From contig QQNF01000020.1 in assembly GCA_003402705.1 (NCBI GenBank), positions 1 through 55,241 of the forward strand: a DNA stretch of 55,241 bases, given 5' to 3'. The translations under genes were made by a program, and so were the position numbers. A model generated the notes under the pieces. It was not told the origin of the DNA and ran no database searches. It saw only the letters and a list, made by a program, of their open reading frames with translations. How positions within the stretch are numbered: the first letter of the stretch is position 1; the number at the start of each line of letters is the position of its first letter. Positions 23,427-31,856 of this stretch are shown here, in pieces. Source of the DNA: Verrucomicrobiota bacterium. GTDB taxonomy: Bacteria > Verrucomicrobiota > Verrucomicrobiia > Verrucomicrobiales > V1-33.

Positions 23427-24860
23427 ATGAAACCTCTCTTCCACTTCCTCGCCGCCCTCGCCCTCTCCGGCATCCCGCTCGCCGCCGCCGGAAAACCTAA
23501 CTTCATCATCATCAGCATCGACGACCTCGGCTACGCCGACATCGGCCCGTTCGGCTCGACCCTCAACCGCACGCCCCACCTCGACCGCATGGCCAGGGAA
23601 GGGCGCAAGCTCACCAGCTTCTATGCCGCTCCGGTCTGCTCGCCATCCCGCGCCTCGCTCATGACCGGTGCCTATCCAAAACGCGCGCTCCCCATCCCCC
23701 ACGTCCTCTTCCCCGAAGGCCCCACCGGGCTCTCGCCTGACGAGGTCACCGTCGCCGAAGTCCTCAAACCATCCGGCTACGCCACCGCCATCATCGGAAA
23801 ATGGCACCTCGGCGACCAACCGGAATTCCTCCCCAACGCCCAGGGCTTCGACCTCCACTTCGGGCTCCCCTACTCCAATGACATGGGCCCTGTCAGCGAC
23901 GGGGTCCGCAGCGATCTCGGCAAACCCATCCCCACCGCCAAAGGCAACGGCAAAGGCCAGCCTCCTCTCCCACTCCTCCGCAACGGCAAGGTCGTGAAAC
24001 GGGTCCTCCCCGATGACCAGCAGTCTCTCGTCGAAATCTACACGGACGAAGCCGTCAAGTTCATCTCCGATCACAGATCCTCCCCCTTCTTCCTCTACCT
24101 CCCCCACAACGCGGTCCACTTCCCCATCTACCCTGGCAAAAGGTGGGCCGGCAAATCAACTAACGGGATCTACTCGGACTGGTGCGAGGAAGTCGACTGG
24201 AGCACCGGCCGCATCCTCGACACGCTCCGCAAAAACCATCTCGCCGACAACACGCTCGTCATCTTCACCAGCGACAACGGCGGCACGCCCCGCGGACTCA
24301 ACACTCCCCTCCGCGGCCACAAGGGCACCACCACCGAAGGCGGCATGCGCGTCCCCACCATCGCATGGTGGCCCGGCAGAATCCCCGCCGCCACCTCAAC
24401 CGACGCCATTACCGGCATGTTCGATATCCTCCCCACCTTCGCCGCCCTCGCCGGTGCCGCCCTCCCACCCAATCGCAAACTCGACGGCGCAGACATCTGG
24501 CCCCACCTAGCAGGCACCTCCGACCCCAAACCCGCACACGATTCCTTCCTCTACTATCAAGGGCTCCGTCTCAACGCCGTCCGCCACGGCGACTGGAAGC
24601 TCGTCATCGCCGCAGGCGGTCCCGCCGCTAACAACAAACCTTTCGAACCCCAACTCTACAATCTCCGCACCGACGTCACCGAATCCTCCAACGTCGCCGC
24701 CGCCCACCCCGAGGTCGTCGCCCGGATCAAGGCCATCATCGCCGCTAACGAATCCGACCTCGCCAGCGACGGCGTCGGCCCAGGCTGCCGCCCGCTCGGC
24801 AAGGTCGAAAATCCCAAGCCGCTCATCCCGCACGACCAGACGCCATCTCCCCAGAAATGA
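23427..24860 (+). CDS. Secreted sulfatase B
   Basis: 477 residues from the ATG at 23427, signal peptide FHFLAALALSGIPLAAAGKP. The active-site signature is CSPSRASLMTG with C71. Other conserved elements are ISIDDLGYADIG, ATAIIGKWHLGD and FTSDNGGT. Its size and blocks fit arylsulfatase A-type enzymes (S1 family). It overlaps the next sulfatase gene by 4 bases. Confidence 0.92.
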   Translation: MKPLFHFLAALALSGIPLAAAGKPNFIIISIDDLGYADIGPFGSTLNRTPHLDRMAREGRKLTSFYAAPVCSPSRASLMTGAYPKRALPIPHVLFPEGPTGLSPDEVTVAEVLKPSGYATAIIGKWHLGDQPEFLPNAQGFDLHFGLPYSNDMGPVSDGVRSDLGKPIPTAKGNGKGQPPLPLLRNGKVVKRVLPDDQQSLVEIYTDEAVKFISDHRSSPFFLYLPHNAVHFPIYPGKRWAGKSTNGIYSDWCEEVDWSTGRILDTLRKNHLADNTLVIFTSDNGGTPRGLNTPLRGHKGTTTEGGMRVPTIAWWPGRIPAATSTDAITGMFDILPTFAALAGAALPPNRKLDGADIWPHLAGTSDPKPAHDSFLYYQGLRLNAVRHGDWKLVIAAGGPAANNKPFEPQLYNLRTDVTESSNVAAAHPEVVARIKAIIAANESDLASDGVGPGCRPLGKVENPKPLIPHDQTPSPQK

Positions 24861-26392
24861 ATCTCCGCGCCCTCCTCTTCTGCGCACTCTGCCTCGTCAT
24901 CACACACGCCCGCGCCGTCGATAAACCCAATGTCCTCGTCATCCTCGCCGACGACCTCGGCTACGGCGACGTCCATTGCTATAACCCCGATCGCGGCAAG
25001 ATCGCGACACCAAACCTCGACGCCCTCGCCGCTCAGGGCATGCGCTTCACCGACGCCCATTCCTCCAGCGGGGTCTGCTCTCCCTCCCGCTACGCGCTCC
25101 TCACCGGCCGCTATCACTGGCGCTCCCGCCTCCAATCAGGCATCGTCCCCTATCTCGGCGACCCGCTCATCGCCCCAGACAGGCTCACCATCGCCGACTT
25201 CCTCAAACAACAAGGCTACCGCACCGCCGCCATCGGCAAATGGCACCTCGGCTGGAACCTCCAACTCTCCGCCCCGGAACGAAAGCTCCTCCTCAGCTAC
25301 CGAAAAAAAACCAACCCCTCCGCCGAGGAGAACACCCTCACCGCCGACCGCGCCGCATGGCACACCATCTACTCGCGCGACTTCCTCGGCGGCCCCACCG
25401 AAGCCGGTTTCGATTCCTACTTCGGCACCGATGTTCCTAACTGGCCACCTTTCTGCTTCATCGAAAACACCCGCACCGTCGGCATCCCCTCCAATCTGCT
25501 CCCCGCAGCCGATCTCCTCGATCACAAGGCCAGTCTCCGCGGCCCCGCCCTCGCCAACTGGAACCTCGAAAACATCCTCCCCACCCTCACCGACCGCGCC
25601 TGCGCCTACATCGATGACGCCGCCAGACACCCGGAACCATTCTTCCTCTACCTCCCCCTAACTTCCCCGCACACCCCCATCAGCCCAACCGCCGACTGGC
25701 GCGGCAAAAGCAGTCTCAACCCCTACGCCGACTTCGTCATGCAAACCGACGCCGCCGTCGGCCGCATCCTCGACTCGCTCGAAAAATCCGGTGCCGCCCA
25801 GCGCACTCTCGTCATCCTAACCAGCGACAATGGCTGCGCCCCCTACATCGGCGCAAAGGACCTCGAAGCCAAAGGCCACTTCCCCAGCGGCCCATGGCGC
25901 GGCTACAAGGCCGACGCATGGGAAGGCGGTCACCGGGTCCCGTTCATCGTCCGCTGGCCCGGCACCGTCGCTCCCGGCTCGACCTGCAACGCGCTCGTCC
26001 ATCACGCCGATCTCATCGCCACCCTCGCAGATTCCCTCGACACTGCCCTTCCCTCCATCGCCGCCGAAGACAGCGTCAGTCTTCTCCCGCTCCTCAAAGG
26101 CAGCACCAACCCTGTCCGCGAATTCGCCATCAGCCACGCCAGCTCCGGTCTCCCCTCCCTCCGCCGCGGTTCATGGAAAATCATCTTCGGCCAATCCGGC
26201 GGCGGTTTCTCCGGCGCCCCTCCCATCGCCTCCTACGGCCAGCTCTACAATCTAGCCTCCGATCCCTCCGAATCCACGAACCTCTGGAATCAGCACCCCG
26301 ACGTCGTCGCCGATCTCACCGCCGCCATGCAGCGGCTCGTCAACGCCCATCCCAACGACGTGCCCGTCAAATGGCAACGTTTCCTCAAATAA
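24857..26392 (+). CDS. Secreted sulfatase C
   Basis: 511 residues, start overlapping the stop of sulfatase B (ATGA). Signal peptide LRALLFCALCLVITHARAVD. Formylglycine signature CSPSRYALLTG with C74; LADDLGYGDVHCY, AAIGKWHLGWN and LTSDNGCAP are the other active-site blocks. The tyrosine after R in the signature and the YHWRSRLQSG that follows are typical of the arylsulfatase subgroup often found in tandem in Planctomycetes and Verrucomicrobia. Confidence 0.92.
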   Translation: MNLRALLFCALCLVITHARAVDKPNVLVILADDLGYGDVHCYNPDRGKIATPNLDALAAQGMRFTDAHSSSGVCSPSRYALLTGRYHWRSRLQSGIVPYLGDPLIAPDRLTIADFLKQQGYRTAAIGKWHLGWNLQLSAPERKLLLSYRKKTNPSAEENTLTADRAAWHTIYSRDFLGGPTEAGFDSYFGTDVPNWPPFCFIENTRTVGIPSNLLPAADLLDHKASLRGPALANWNLENILPTLTDRACAYIDDAARHPEPFFLYLPLTSPHTPISPTADWRGKSSLNPYADFVMQTDAAVGRILDSLEKSGAAQRTLVILTSDNGCAPYIGAKDLEAKGHFPSGPWRGYKADAWEGGHRVPFIVRWPGTVAPGSTCNALVHHADLIATLADSLDTALPSIAAEDSVSLLPLLKGSTNPVREFAISHASSGLPSLRRGSWKIIFGQSGGGFSGAPPIASYGQLYNLASDPSESTNLWNQHPDVVADLTAAMQRLVNAHPNDVPVKWQRFLK

Positions 26393-26402
26393 CCCCAATC
26401 TC

Positions 26403-27791
26403 ATGAAACCGCTCCCCACCCTCCTCTTCCTCCTCCTCGCTCTCGGCATCACCCCAGCCCGCGCCGCCGACCGCAAACCTAACTTCCTCTTCATCTATTC
26501 CGACGACCACCGCTGGGACGCCATCGGCACCGTCCAGCGCGAACAAGGCGACAAGGCCCGCTTCCCGTGGATCCAGTCCAAAGGCATGGACCGTCTCGCC
26601 GCCGAAGGGGTCCGCTTCCGCAACGCCTTCGTCACGCTCTCCCTCTGCGCCCCTAGCCGCGCCGCCTTCCTGACCGGCCGCTACAACCACCTCAACGGCA
26701 TCACCAACAACAGCCGCCCGTTCCCCGCCGATTCCATCACCCACGCCTCCCTCCTCCGCGCCGCCGGCTACCAGACCGCCTACATCGGCAAATGGCACAT
26801 GGGCAATCAACGCATCCGCCCAGGCTTCGCGTACTCCGCCAGCTACATCGGCCAGGGCCAGCACCAGAACTGCCCGTTCGACGTCAACGGTACCACCACC
26901 CCCACCAAGGGCTGGACCGACGATGTCGCCACCGACTTCGCCATCGACTTCATCCGTCAGCACAAGGACCAGCCGTTCTCCGTCGTCCTCGGCTACAAAA
27001 GCCCTCACAGCCCGCGCGGCGGCAACCACCTCCCACCTCGTCTCCGCAATCTCTACGACGGCCAATCCAGCCGCCCCACCCCTAACTGCGGGGTCCCCGC
27101 CATCTTCCACAAACCCGCCGCCGACGGCTCCAAAGCCACCGGGCTCTCCGCCAACGAGGTCCATCTCGACTACCTCCGCCACGTCGCCGGCGTCGACGAC
27201 AACATCGCACGTCTCCTCGACTCCCTCGATTCCCTCGGCCTCGCCGACGACACCGTCGTCGTCTACTCCAGCGACAACGGCTATTACCTCGGCGAACACA
27301 ACTCCGGCGACAAACGCTCGCTCTACGACGAATCCCTCCGCATCCCCTTCATCGTCCGCTACCCGCGTCTCTTCCCCAAAGGCTCCGTCGTCGACCAGCT
27401 CGTCCTCAACATCGACCTCGCCCCCTCCTTCCTCGATCTCGCCGGTCTGCCCCTCCCATCCCAAATGCAGGGCGCTAGCTGGAAACCTCTCGCCGCAGGC
27501 CTCAAACCCGCCTCATGGCGCTCGTCCTTCCTCGCCCAGTACTACAAGGAACTCGGCGATGTCCCCACCTGCTACGCCCTCCGCACCGCCACCCACAAGC
27601 TCGTCCGTTACCCTAACCACCCGGAATGGACCGAGGTCTTCGACCTCTCCACCGATCCCTACGAAATCAGAAACCTCGCCGCTGACGCCTCCCTCACCGC
27701 CACTCTCGACGCCGAACTCACAAGGCTCATGCAGGCCGCCAATTACTCGCCGCCACCCGACGCCAACAAACCTTCGGCTCCCGCAAAGTGA
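26403..27791 (+). CDS. Secreted sulfatase D
   Basis: 462 residues with signal peptide LPTLLFLLLALGITPARAAD. The signature is CAPSRAAFLTG with C82; IYSDDHRWDAIG, TAYIGKWHMGN and YSSDNGYYLGEH match the group that includes N-acetylglucosamine-6-sulfatase- and heparan-type enzymes, where SDNGYYLGEH is characteristic. It lies 10 bases after sulfatase C, and the substrate remains inferred. Confidence 0.91.
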   Translation: MKPLPTLLFLLLALGITPARAADRKPNFLFIYSDDHRWDAIGTVQREQGDKARFPWIQSKGMDRLAAEGVRFRNAFVTLSLCAPSRAAFLTGRYNHLNGITNNSRPFPADSITHASLLRAAGYQTAYIGKWHMGNQRIRPGFAYSASYIGQGQHQNCPFDVNGTTTPTKGWTDDVATDFAIDFIRQHKDQPFSVVLGYKSPHSPRGGNHLPPRLRNLYDGQSSRPTPNCGVPAIFHKPAADGSKATGLSANEVHLDYLRHVAGVDDNIARLLDSLDSLGLADDTVVVYSSDNGYYLGEHNSGDKRSLYDESLRIPFIVRYPRLFPKGSVVDQLVLNIDLAPSFLDLAGLPLPSQMQGASWKPLAAGLKPASWRSSFLAQYYKELGDVPTCYALRTATHKLVRYPNHPEWTEVFDLSTDPYEIRNLAADASLTATLDAELTRLMQAANYSPPPDANKPSAPAK

Positions 27792-27803
27792 CCGCGCCGC
27801 GCC

Positions 27804-29159
27804 ATGAAATCCCTCTTCCTCATCCTCGCGCTCGCCGCACCCGCCGCCGCCGCTCCCTCCCTCAATGTCCTCCTCATCATGGCCGACGATCTCCGTCCTG
27901 CCATGGGCTGCTACGGGGACTCCATGGCAAGAACGCCCCACCTCGACCGGCTCGCCGCCCGCTCCGTCCGCTTCGACCGCGCCTACGTCCAGTATCCCGT
28001 CTGCAACCCTAGCAGGGTATCCCTCCTCACCAGCACGCGCCCGGAACACAACGGCATCACCGGCAATGCCACGTTCTTCCGCGACAAAATGCCGGACATC
28101 ATCTCCCTCCCCCAGCTCTTCCGCCAGCACGGCGCAACCGCCCTATCATTCGGCAAAATCTACCACGCCGGTCTCGTCGAAGGCACCTCCGAAAACCGCT
28201 TCCTCGACATCGGCAAATCATGGGACCAAGCATCCATGTTCCGCCCCACCACCCTCGGGAATTCCGGACCGCGCCGCAATCTCACCAACGGTGCCCTCAA
28301 ATGGTGCGAGGTCGCCGACCTCGAAGGCGCCGACAACGACCAGTCCGACGGCCAGACCGCCCAGCAAACCATCGCCGCCATGGAAAACCTCGCCGCCAAA
28401 CCATGGTTCATCGGCGCTGGCTTCCATCGCCCGCACGACCCCTTCGTCGTCTCAAAAAAATACGTCGCCCAGTTCCCCGCAGGCTCGCTCTCCCTCCACC
28501 GCGACCCCGCCGACGCCTCGCCTCTCAATAAACACGCCCTGGCCGGCGGTGCCTTCGAAGCCGCCTTCAATCGCTTCGACGACAGGGACCGCATGGACTT
28601 CCTCACACATTACTACGCCGGAGTCTCCCAGACCGACGCCCAGGTCGGTCGCCTCATGGACGCCATGGACCGTCTCAACCTCTGGGACAAAACCATCGTC
28701 ATCTTCATCGGCGACCACGGCTATCATCTCGGCGAACGCGGCTGGTGGAACAAAAACACGCTCTTCGAACGCTCCTGCCGCGCACCCCTCCTCATCGCCG
28801 CCCCCGGCACCAAACCCGCCGTCTGCCGCAGTCTCGTCGAATTCCTCGATCTCTACCCCACCGTCGCCGCCCTCTGCGCCCTCCCTGTCCCCAACACCGT
28901 AAAAGGCAAAAACCTCCAGCCTCTCCTCGCCAACCCGGATCTCTCCCTCCACGACTCCGCCCTCACCCACATCTCCCGCGGCAATATCACCGGCTTCAGC
29001 CTCCGCACCAACCGCTGGCGCTTCATCTCATGGAGCGACGGCACCACCGAACTCTACGACCACAACACCGATCCCGGCGAATGGCACGACGTCGCCTCCC
29101 TCCCCGCCAACGCCGACACCCTAGCCCACCTCAGGAACCTCCTCGCGGCCCGCCGCTGA
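27804..29159 (+). CDS. Secreted sulfatase E, iduronate-2-sulfatase-like
   Basis: 451 residues, signal peptide MKSLFLILALAAPAAAAPS. The signature CNPSRVSLLTSTRPEHNGI (C67) and the blocks MADDLRPAMGCYG, FIGDHGYHLGERGWWNKNT follow iduronate-2-sulfatase-like enzymes (SDHG and GExxxWxK type). The last of the five-sulfatase run, 12 bases after sulfatase D. The name reflects similarity of motifs only. Confidence 0.9.
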   Translation: MKSLFLILALAAPAAAAPSLNVLLIMADDLRPAMGCYGDSMARTPHLDRLAARSVRFDRAYVQYPVCNPSRVSLLTSTRPEHNGITGNATFFRDKMPDIISLPQLFRQHGATALSFGKIYHAGLVEGTSENRFLDIGKSWDQASMFRPTTLGNSGPRRNLTNGALKWCEVADLEGADNDQSDGQTAQQTIAAMENLAAKPWFIGAGFHRPHDPFVVSKKYVAQFPAGSLSLHRDPADASPLNKHALAGGAFEAAFNRFDDRDRMDFLTHYYAGVSQTDAQVGRLMDAMDRLNLWDKTIVIFIGDHGYHLGERGWWNKNTLFERSCRAPLLIAAPGTKPAVCRSLVEFLDLYPTVAALCALPVPNTVKGKNLQPLLANPDLSLHDSALTHISRGNITGFSLRTNRWRFISWSDGTTELYDHNTDPGEWHDVASLPANADTLAHLRNLLAARR

Positions 29160-29169
29160 CTCCCCCTTC

Positions 29170-29301
29170 TCACTCTCCCCCCTCGCTCTCCCGCGCCTTC
29201 GCCTTCACCGGAGGCATCAGCCAGTACGCAACCACCAGCGACAGGCTCAGCGGAAATACGAATCGTTTCATGCAGCTCTCCAGCACCGCCGCCCGCAGCA
29301 T
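29170..29301 (-). CDS. Possible small membrane protein
   Basis: A 43-codon frame on the minus strand ends 10 bases beyond the convergent sulfatase E gene. The product starts MLRAAVLESCMKRFVFPLSL, continues through a hydrophobic segment with Y, W and P (SLVVAYWLMPP) and ends basic then acidic (VKAKARESEGGE). A later start at 29271 gives 33 residues. One membrane helix with a positive cytoplasmic flank is plausible, and nothing overlaps it. I do not recognise a family; chance is possible. Confidence 0.35.
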   Translation of the reverse strand: MLRAAVLESCMKRFVFPLSLSLVVAYWLMPPVKAKARESEGGE

Positions 29302-29434
29302 CCCGCCGCCTCAAGCTCCAGCGCACCACCCAATCGCACCACTTCCTCCCTCACGCATCCGAATTCACCCCTCCCCACCCCCACCCAAAAAACATCCGCC
29401 GCCCCCGGGGAGGGGCGGCGGATCACTCATGGAT

Positions 29435-29792
29435 TGGTGGAGGCGACGGGAATTGAACCCGTGTCCTGATACCCTTCCGCGTAGGTTTCTACATGCTTAG
29501 CCAGCGATTTGATTTAAGGTTGAAGACTTCCGCCGACAGAATTCCTCTCCCCGGTCACCCTGTTGAATCTCGTCTCCTCGCCCGGATGCCCGGCTCAGAA
29601 ACCAGCCTGTTGGTAGTCGGCCTTCGCAGTAACAGACATTCTGCGTCGACCGTCACTGTCAATTAAGCAGCGAGAGCTAGCTCGTTAGAGTTCGCATTTG
29701 TTTGTTTTGATCCGGATTGTTAACGCGGCCAACGAATCATCCGCGGCATGCTGCCCGCGCTTCCGATTACCAGTCGAAACCGGTGCGCCCCC
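29435..29792 (-). ncRNA. ssrA: tmRNA (transfer-messenger RNA)
   Basis: The minus strand starts GGGGGCGCACCGGTTTCGAC, the tmRNA 5' signature, and ends GGTTCAATTCCCGTCGCC followed by TCCACCA, the T-loop and acceptor end. The two ends pair as a 7-bp acceptor stem (GGGGGCG with CGCCTCC, one G-U pair), so CCA is encoded and the molecule is about 358 nt. The internal tag frame at 29663-29695 reads ANSNELALAA then TAA. tmRNA with SmpB frees stalled ribosomes and marks the incomplete protein for degradation. Confidence 0.97.
29663..29695 (-). other. tmRNA proteolysis tag reading frame
   Basis: Ten codons starting with GCG encode A-N-S-N-E-L-A-L-A-A followed by TAA. The AL-AA end is the usual ClpXP-type degron, and a tag of the form ANSNELALAA is what I would expect in Verrucomicrobia. 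Confidence 0.9.
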
Positions 29793-29935
29793 ATGACAGT
29801 AGTGTCGAGACAGTCACCCCGTTCCCAGCCTTTGCAACCCCTCATTTACCCATTCGCTCCCCTTCGCGCCTTCGCATCAGTCCCCTTCGCCCCTCAAGCC
29901 CTTCCCACTTTCTCCACCCTCTCCCCACAGGCCTT

Positions 29936-30010
29936 TCTCACTTCTCACTTCCCACTTCTCACTTTCCCCTCCCCCTCTCCCCACAAGCCCTTCCCACTTC
30001 CCACTTCTCA
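29936..30010. repeat. Degenerate CTTCTCA-type simple repeats
   Basis: Several runs of CTTCTCACTTC and CTTCCCACTTC follow each other between the tmRNA gene and the PEP-CTERM gene. The same 7-nt word CTTCTCA is tandemly repeated at 45611-45635 and recurs near 55130. No gene is seen between 29793 and 30013. Confidence 0.5.
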
Positions 30011-30013
30011 CTT

Positions 30014-30310
30014 TCACCGCACCCGCCGCCGCATCATCACAAGGGCCGCCGCCGCAGCCACCGAACTCCACACCGGCTCAGGCACCGGCATCGGCGGCGT
30101 CGCCATGTTGTCCGGCCGCACCGGATGAAACAACGGCCCCGCCGGCAACGCCGGATCACTGTCCGGTGCCCGCCACTCCGTCACCGGAACCACCGTCGGC
30201 ACCACCGCCGCCGAGTCCGGAATCTCAAGAGCCAGCACTAAAATCAAAGGAATCATGAAAAAAAGGAACGGAAAAACCGATTTCCCGATTTTATGCGCCT
30301 CCCGCCTCAT
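30014..30310 (-). CDS. Small PEP-CTERM sorting-signal protein
   Basis: 98 residues from the ATG at 30310. A basic N-terminus and long hydrophobic signal (SVFPFLFFMIPLILVLALEI) lead into a short 50-residue linker rich in P, D and V. The C-terminus is a complete PEP-CTERM signal: MPVPEP, a hydrophobic helix (VWSSVAAAAALVMM) and RRRVR. Such signals are recognised by exosortase, which places the protein on the surface or in the extracellular matrix. The protein is too short to hold a folded domain. It lies 41 bases downstream of the serine dehydratase gene. A start at 30256 would shorten the signal. Confidence 0.75.
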   Translation of the reverse strand: MRREAHKIGKSVFPFLFFMIPLILVLALEIPDSAAVVPTVVPVTEWRAPDSDPALPAGPLFHPVRPDNMATPPMPVPEPVWSSVAAAAALVMMRRRVR

Positions 30311-30351
30311 CTGTCCAATGACTGATTCGTCACGGACATCGAAACATCCCC

Positions 30352-31725
30352 TCAGCACTCGACCACATTCACCGCCAACCCGCCGCGCGACGTCTCCTTG
30401 TACTTCGTTTTCATGTCCCGCCCCGTCGCCAGCATCGTCCGGATCGCCTTGTCCAGCGACACAAAATGCCGCCCGTCCCCGCGCAACGCCATCCGCGCCG
30501 CATTGATCGCCTTCACCGCCCCCATCGCATTCCGCTCGATGCACGGAATCTGCACTAACCCGCCCACCGGATCACACGTCAGCCCCAGATTGTGCTCCAT
30601 CCCGATCTCCGCCGCATTCTCCACCTGCTCCGGCGTCCCGCCCAGATACTCCGCCAGCCCCGCCGCCGCCATCGAACACGCCACGCCCACCTCCCCCTGA
30701 CACCCCACATCCGCCCCGCTGATGCTCGCATTCTTCTTGTAAAGCGCCCCGATCGCCGCCGCCGTCAGCAGAAACCGCTGCACGCCATCAGGCCCCACCG
30801 AATGCGTGAACCGCGTCGCATAATGCAGCACCGCCGGAATAATCCCCGCCGCCCCATTCGTCGGAGCCGTCACCACCCGCCCCCCAGCCGCATTCTCTTC
30901 ATTCACCGCCAGCGCATACAGATTCACCCAGTCCAGCACCGTCAGCGGATCCCGCAAACTCGCCTCCGGCTGATGCAGCAACTGCTCGTGCCACTGCTTC
31001 GCCCGCCGCCGCACCTTCAACCCACCCGGCAACTCCCCATCCACCGCACACCCGCGCGCCACACAATCCTGCATCGCCCGCCAGATCGCCTCCAATCCCT
31101 CCCCCAATCCCTCCGCCGTCCGGGTCACCAATTCATTGCGACGCTGCACTTCGCTCATCGCAATCCCCTCCGCCCGACACCACCCCAGCAATTCCGCCGC
31201 CGAATTGAACGGCATCGGCACCTCCACCACTTCCACTACCCCGCCACCCGTCTCCTCCTCCCGCACAATAAACCCGCCACCCACACTGTAATACACCCGC
31301 CCCAGCAGTTCCTCTCCGCCCGCACCAAACGCCCCGAAACTCATCCCGTTCGGATGAAACGGCAGGCTCTTCATCCGCTGAAATACCAGCGACTCCCTCA
31401 CCGGAAACGCAATCTCCCGCCCTCCACCCAACCGCAATCGCTCCTCACCCCTCACCCGCTCCAGCGTCGGCTCAATCTCCTCCAGCGGCACCGTCTCCGG
31501 TAAATGCCCCTCCAACCCAAGAATCACCGCCTTGTCCGTCCCGTGCCCCTTCCCCGTCAGCGCCAGCGACCCATACAGATTCACCACCACCCGCTCCACT
31601 CGATCCACCATCCCACCAGCCCCTAACTCCCTTACAAACGCCCGCGCCGCCTTCATCGGCCCCACCGTGTGCGAGCTCGATGGCCCAATCCCCACCTTGA
31701 ACAATTCAAACACACTCACATGCAT
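30352..31725 (-). CDS. sdaA: L-serine ammonia-lyase (L-serine dehydratase)
   Basis: 457 residues from the ATG at 31725. It is the single-chain iron-sulfur type: N-terminal beta domain ([20 protein letters not shown]) and C-terminal alpha domain ([56 protein letters not shown]). Cysteines C in GCQ, TCDP and IPC are the expected [4Fe-4S] ligands. The C-terminal tail [17 protein letters not shown] is the characteristic end whose cysteine occupies the active site. The enzyme converts L-serine to pyruvate and ammonia in the cytoplasm. Confidence 0.95.
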   Translation of the reverse strand: MHVSVFELFKVGIGPSSSHTVGPMKAARAFVRELGAGGMVDRVERVVVNLYGSLALTGKGHGTDKAVILGLEGHLPETVPLEEIEPTLERVRGEERLRLGGGREIAFPVRESLVFQRMKSLPFHPNGMSFGAFGAGGEELLGRVYYSVGGGFIVREEETGGGVVEVVEVPMPFNSAAELLGWCRAEGIAMSEVQRRNELVTRTAEGLGEGLEAIWRAMQDCVARGCAVDGELPGGLKVRRRAKQWHEQLLHQPEASLRDPLTVLDWVNLYALAVNEENAAGGRVVTAPTNGAAGIIPAVLHYATRFTHSVGPDGVQRFLLTAAAIGALYKKNASISGADVGCQGEVGVACSMAAAGLAEYLGGTPEQVENAAEIGMEHNLGLTCDPVGGLVQIPCIERNAMGAVKAINAARMALRGDGRHFVSLDKAIRTMLATGRDMKTKYKETSRGGLAVNVVEC

Positions 31726-31856
31726 CCCCACCACTCACCCGGTTCTCCCATCCCGGCAAGCCGCTCGACTCCCGATTTCCCCCTCCCTCACCATCCCCCC
31801 CAGTTTCCCTCGCCATCCGCCTTGCCCCATCACCCGGAATTCATTACTGCCCTCCC

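Noticed and set aside
29717..30241. Plus-strand frame covering the ssrA 5' end and following DNA
   Set aside because: It overlaps tmRNA and the PEP-CTERM gene and is a low-complexity Pro/Arg/His frame.
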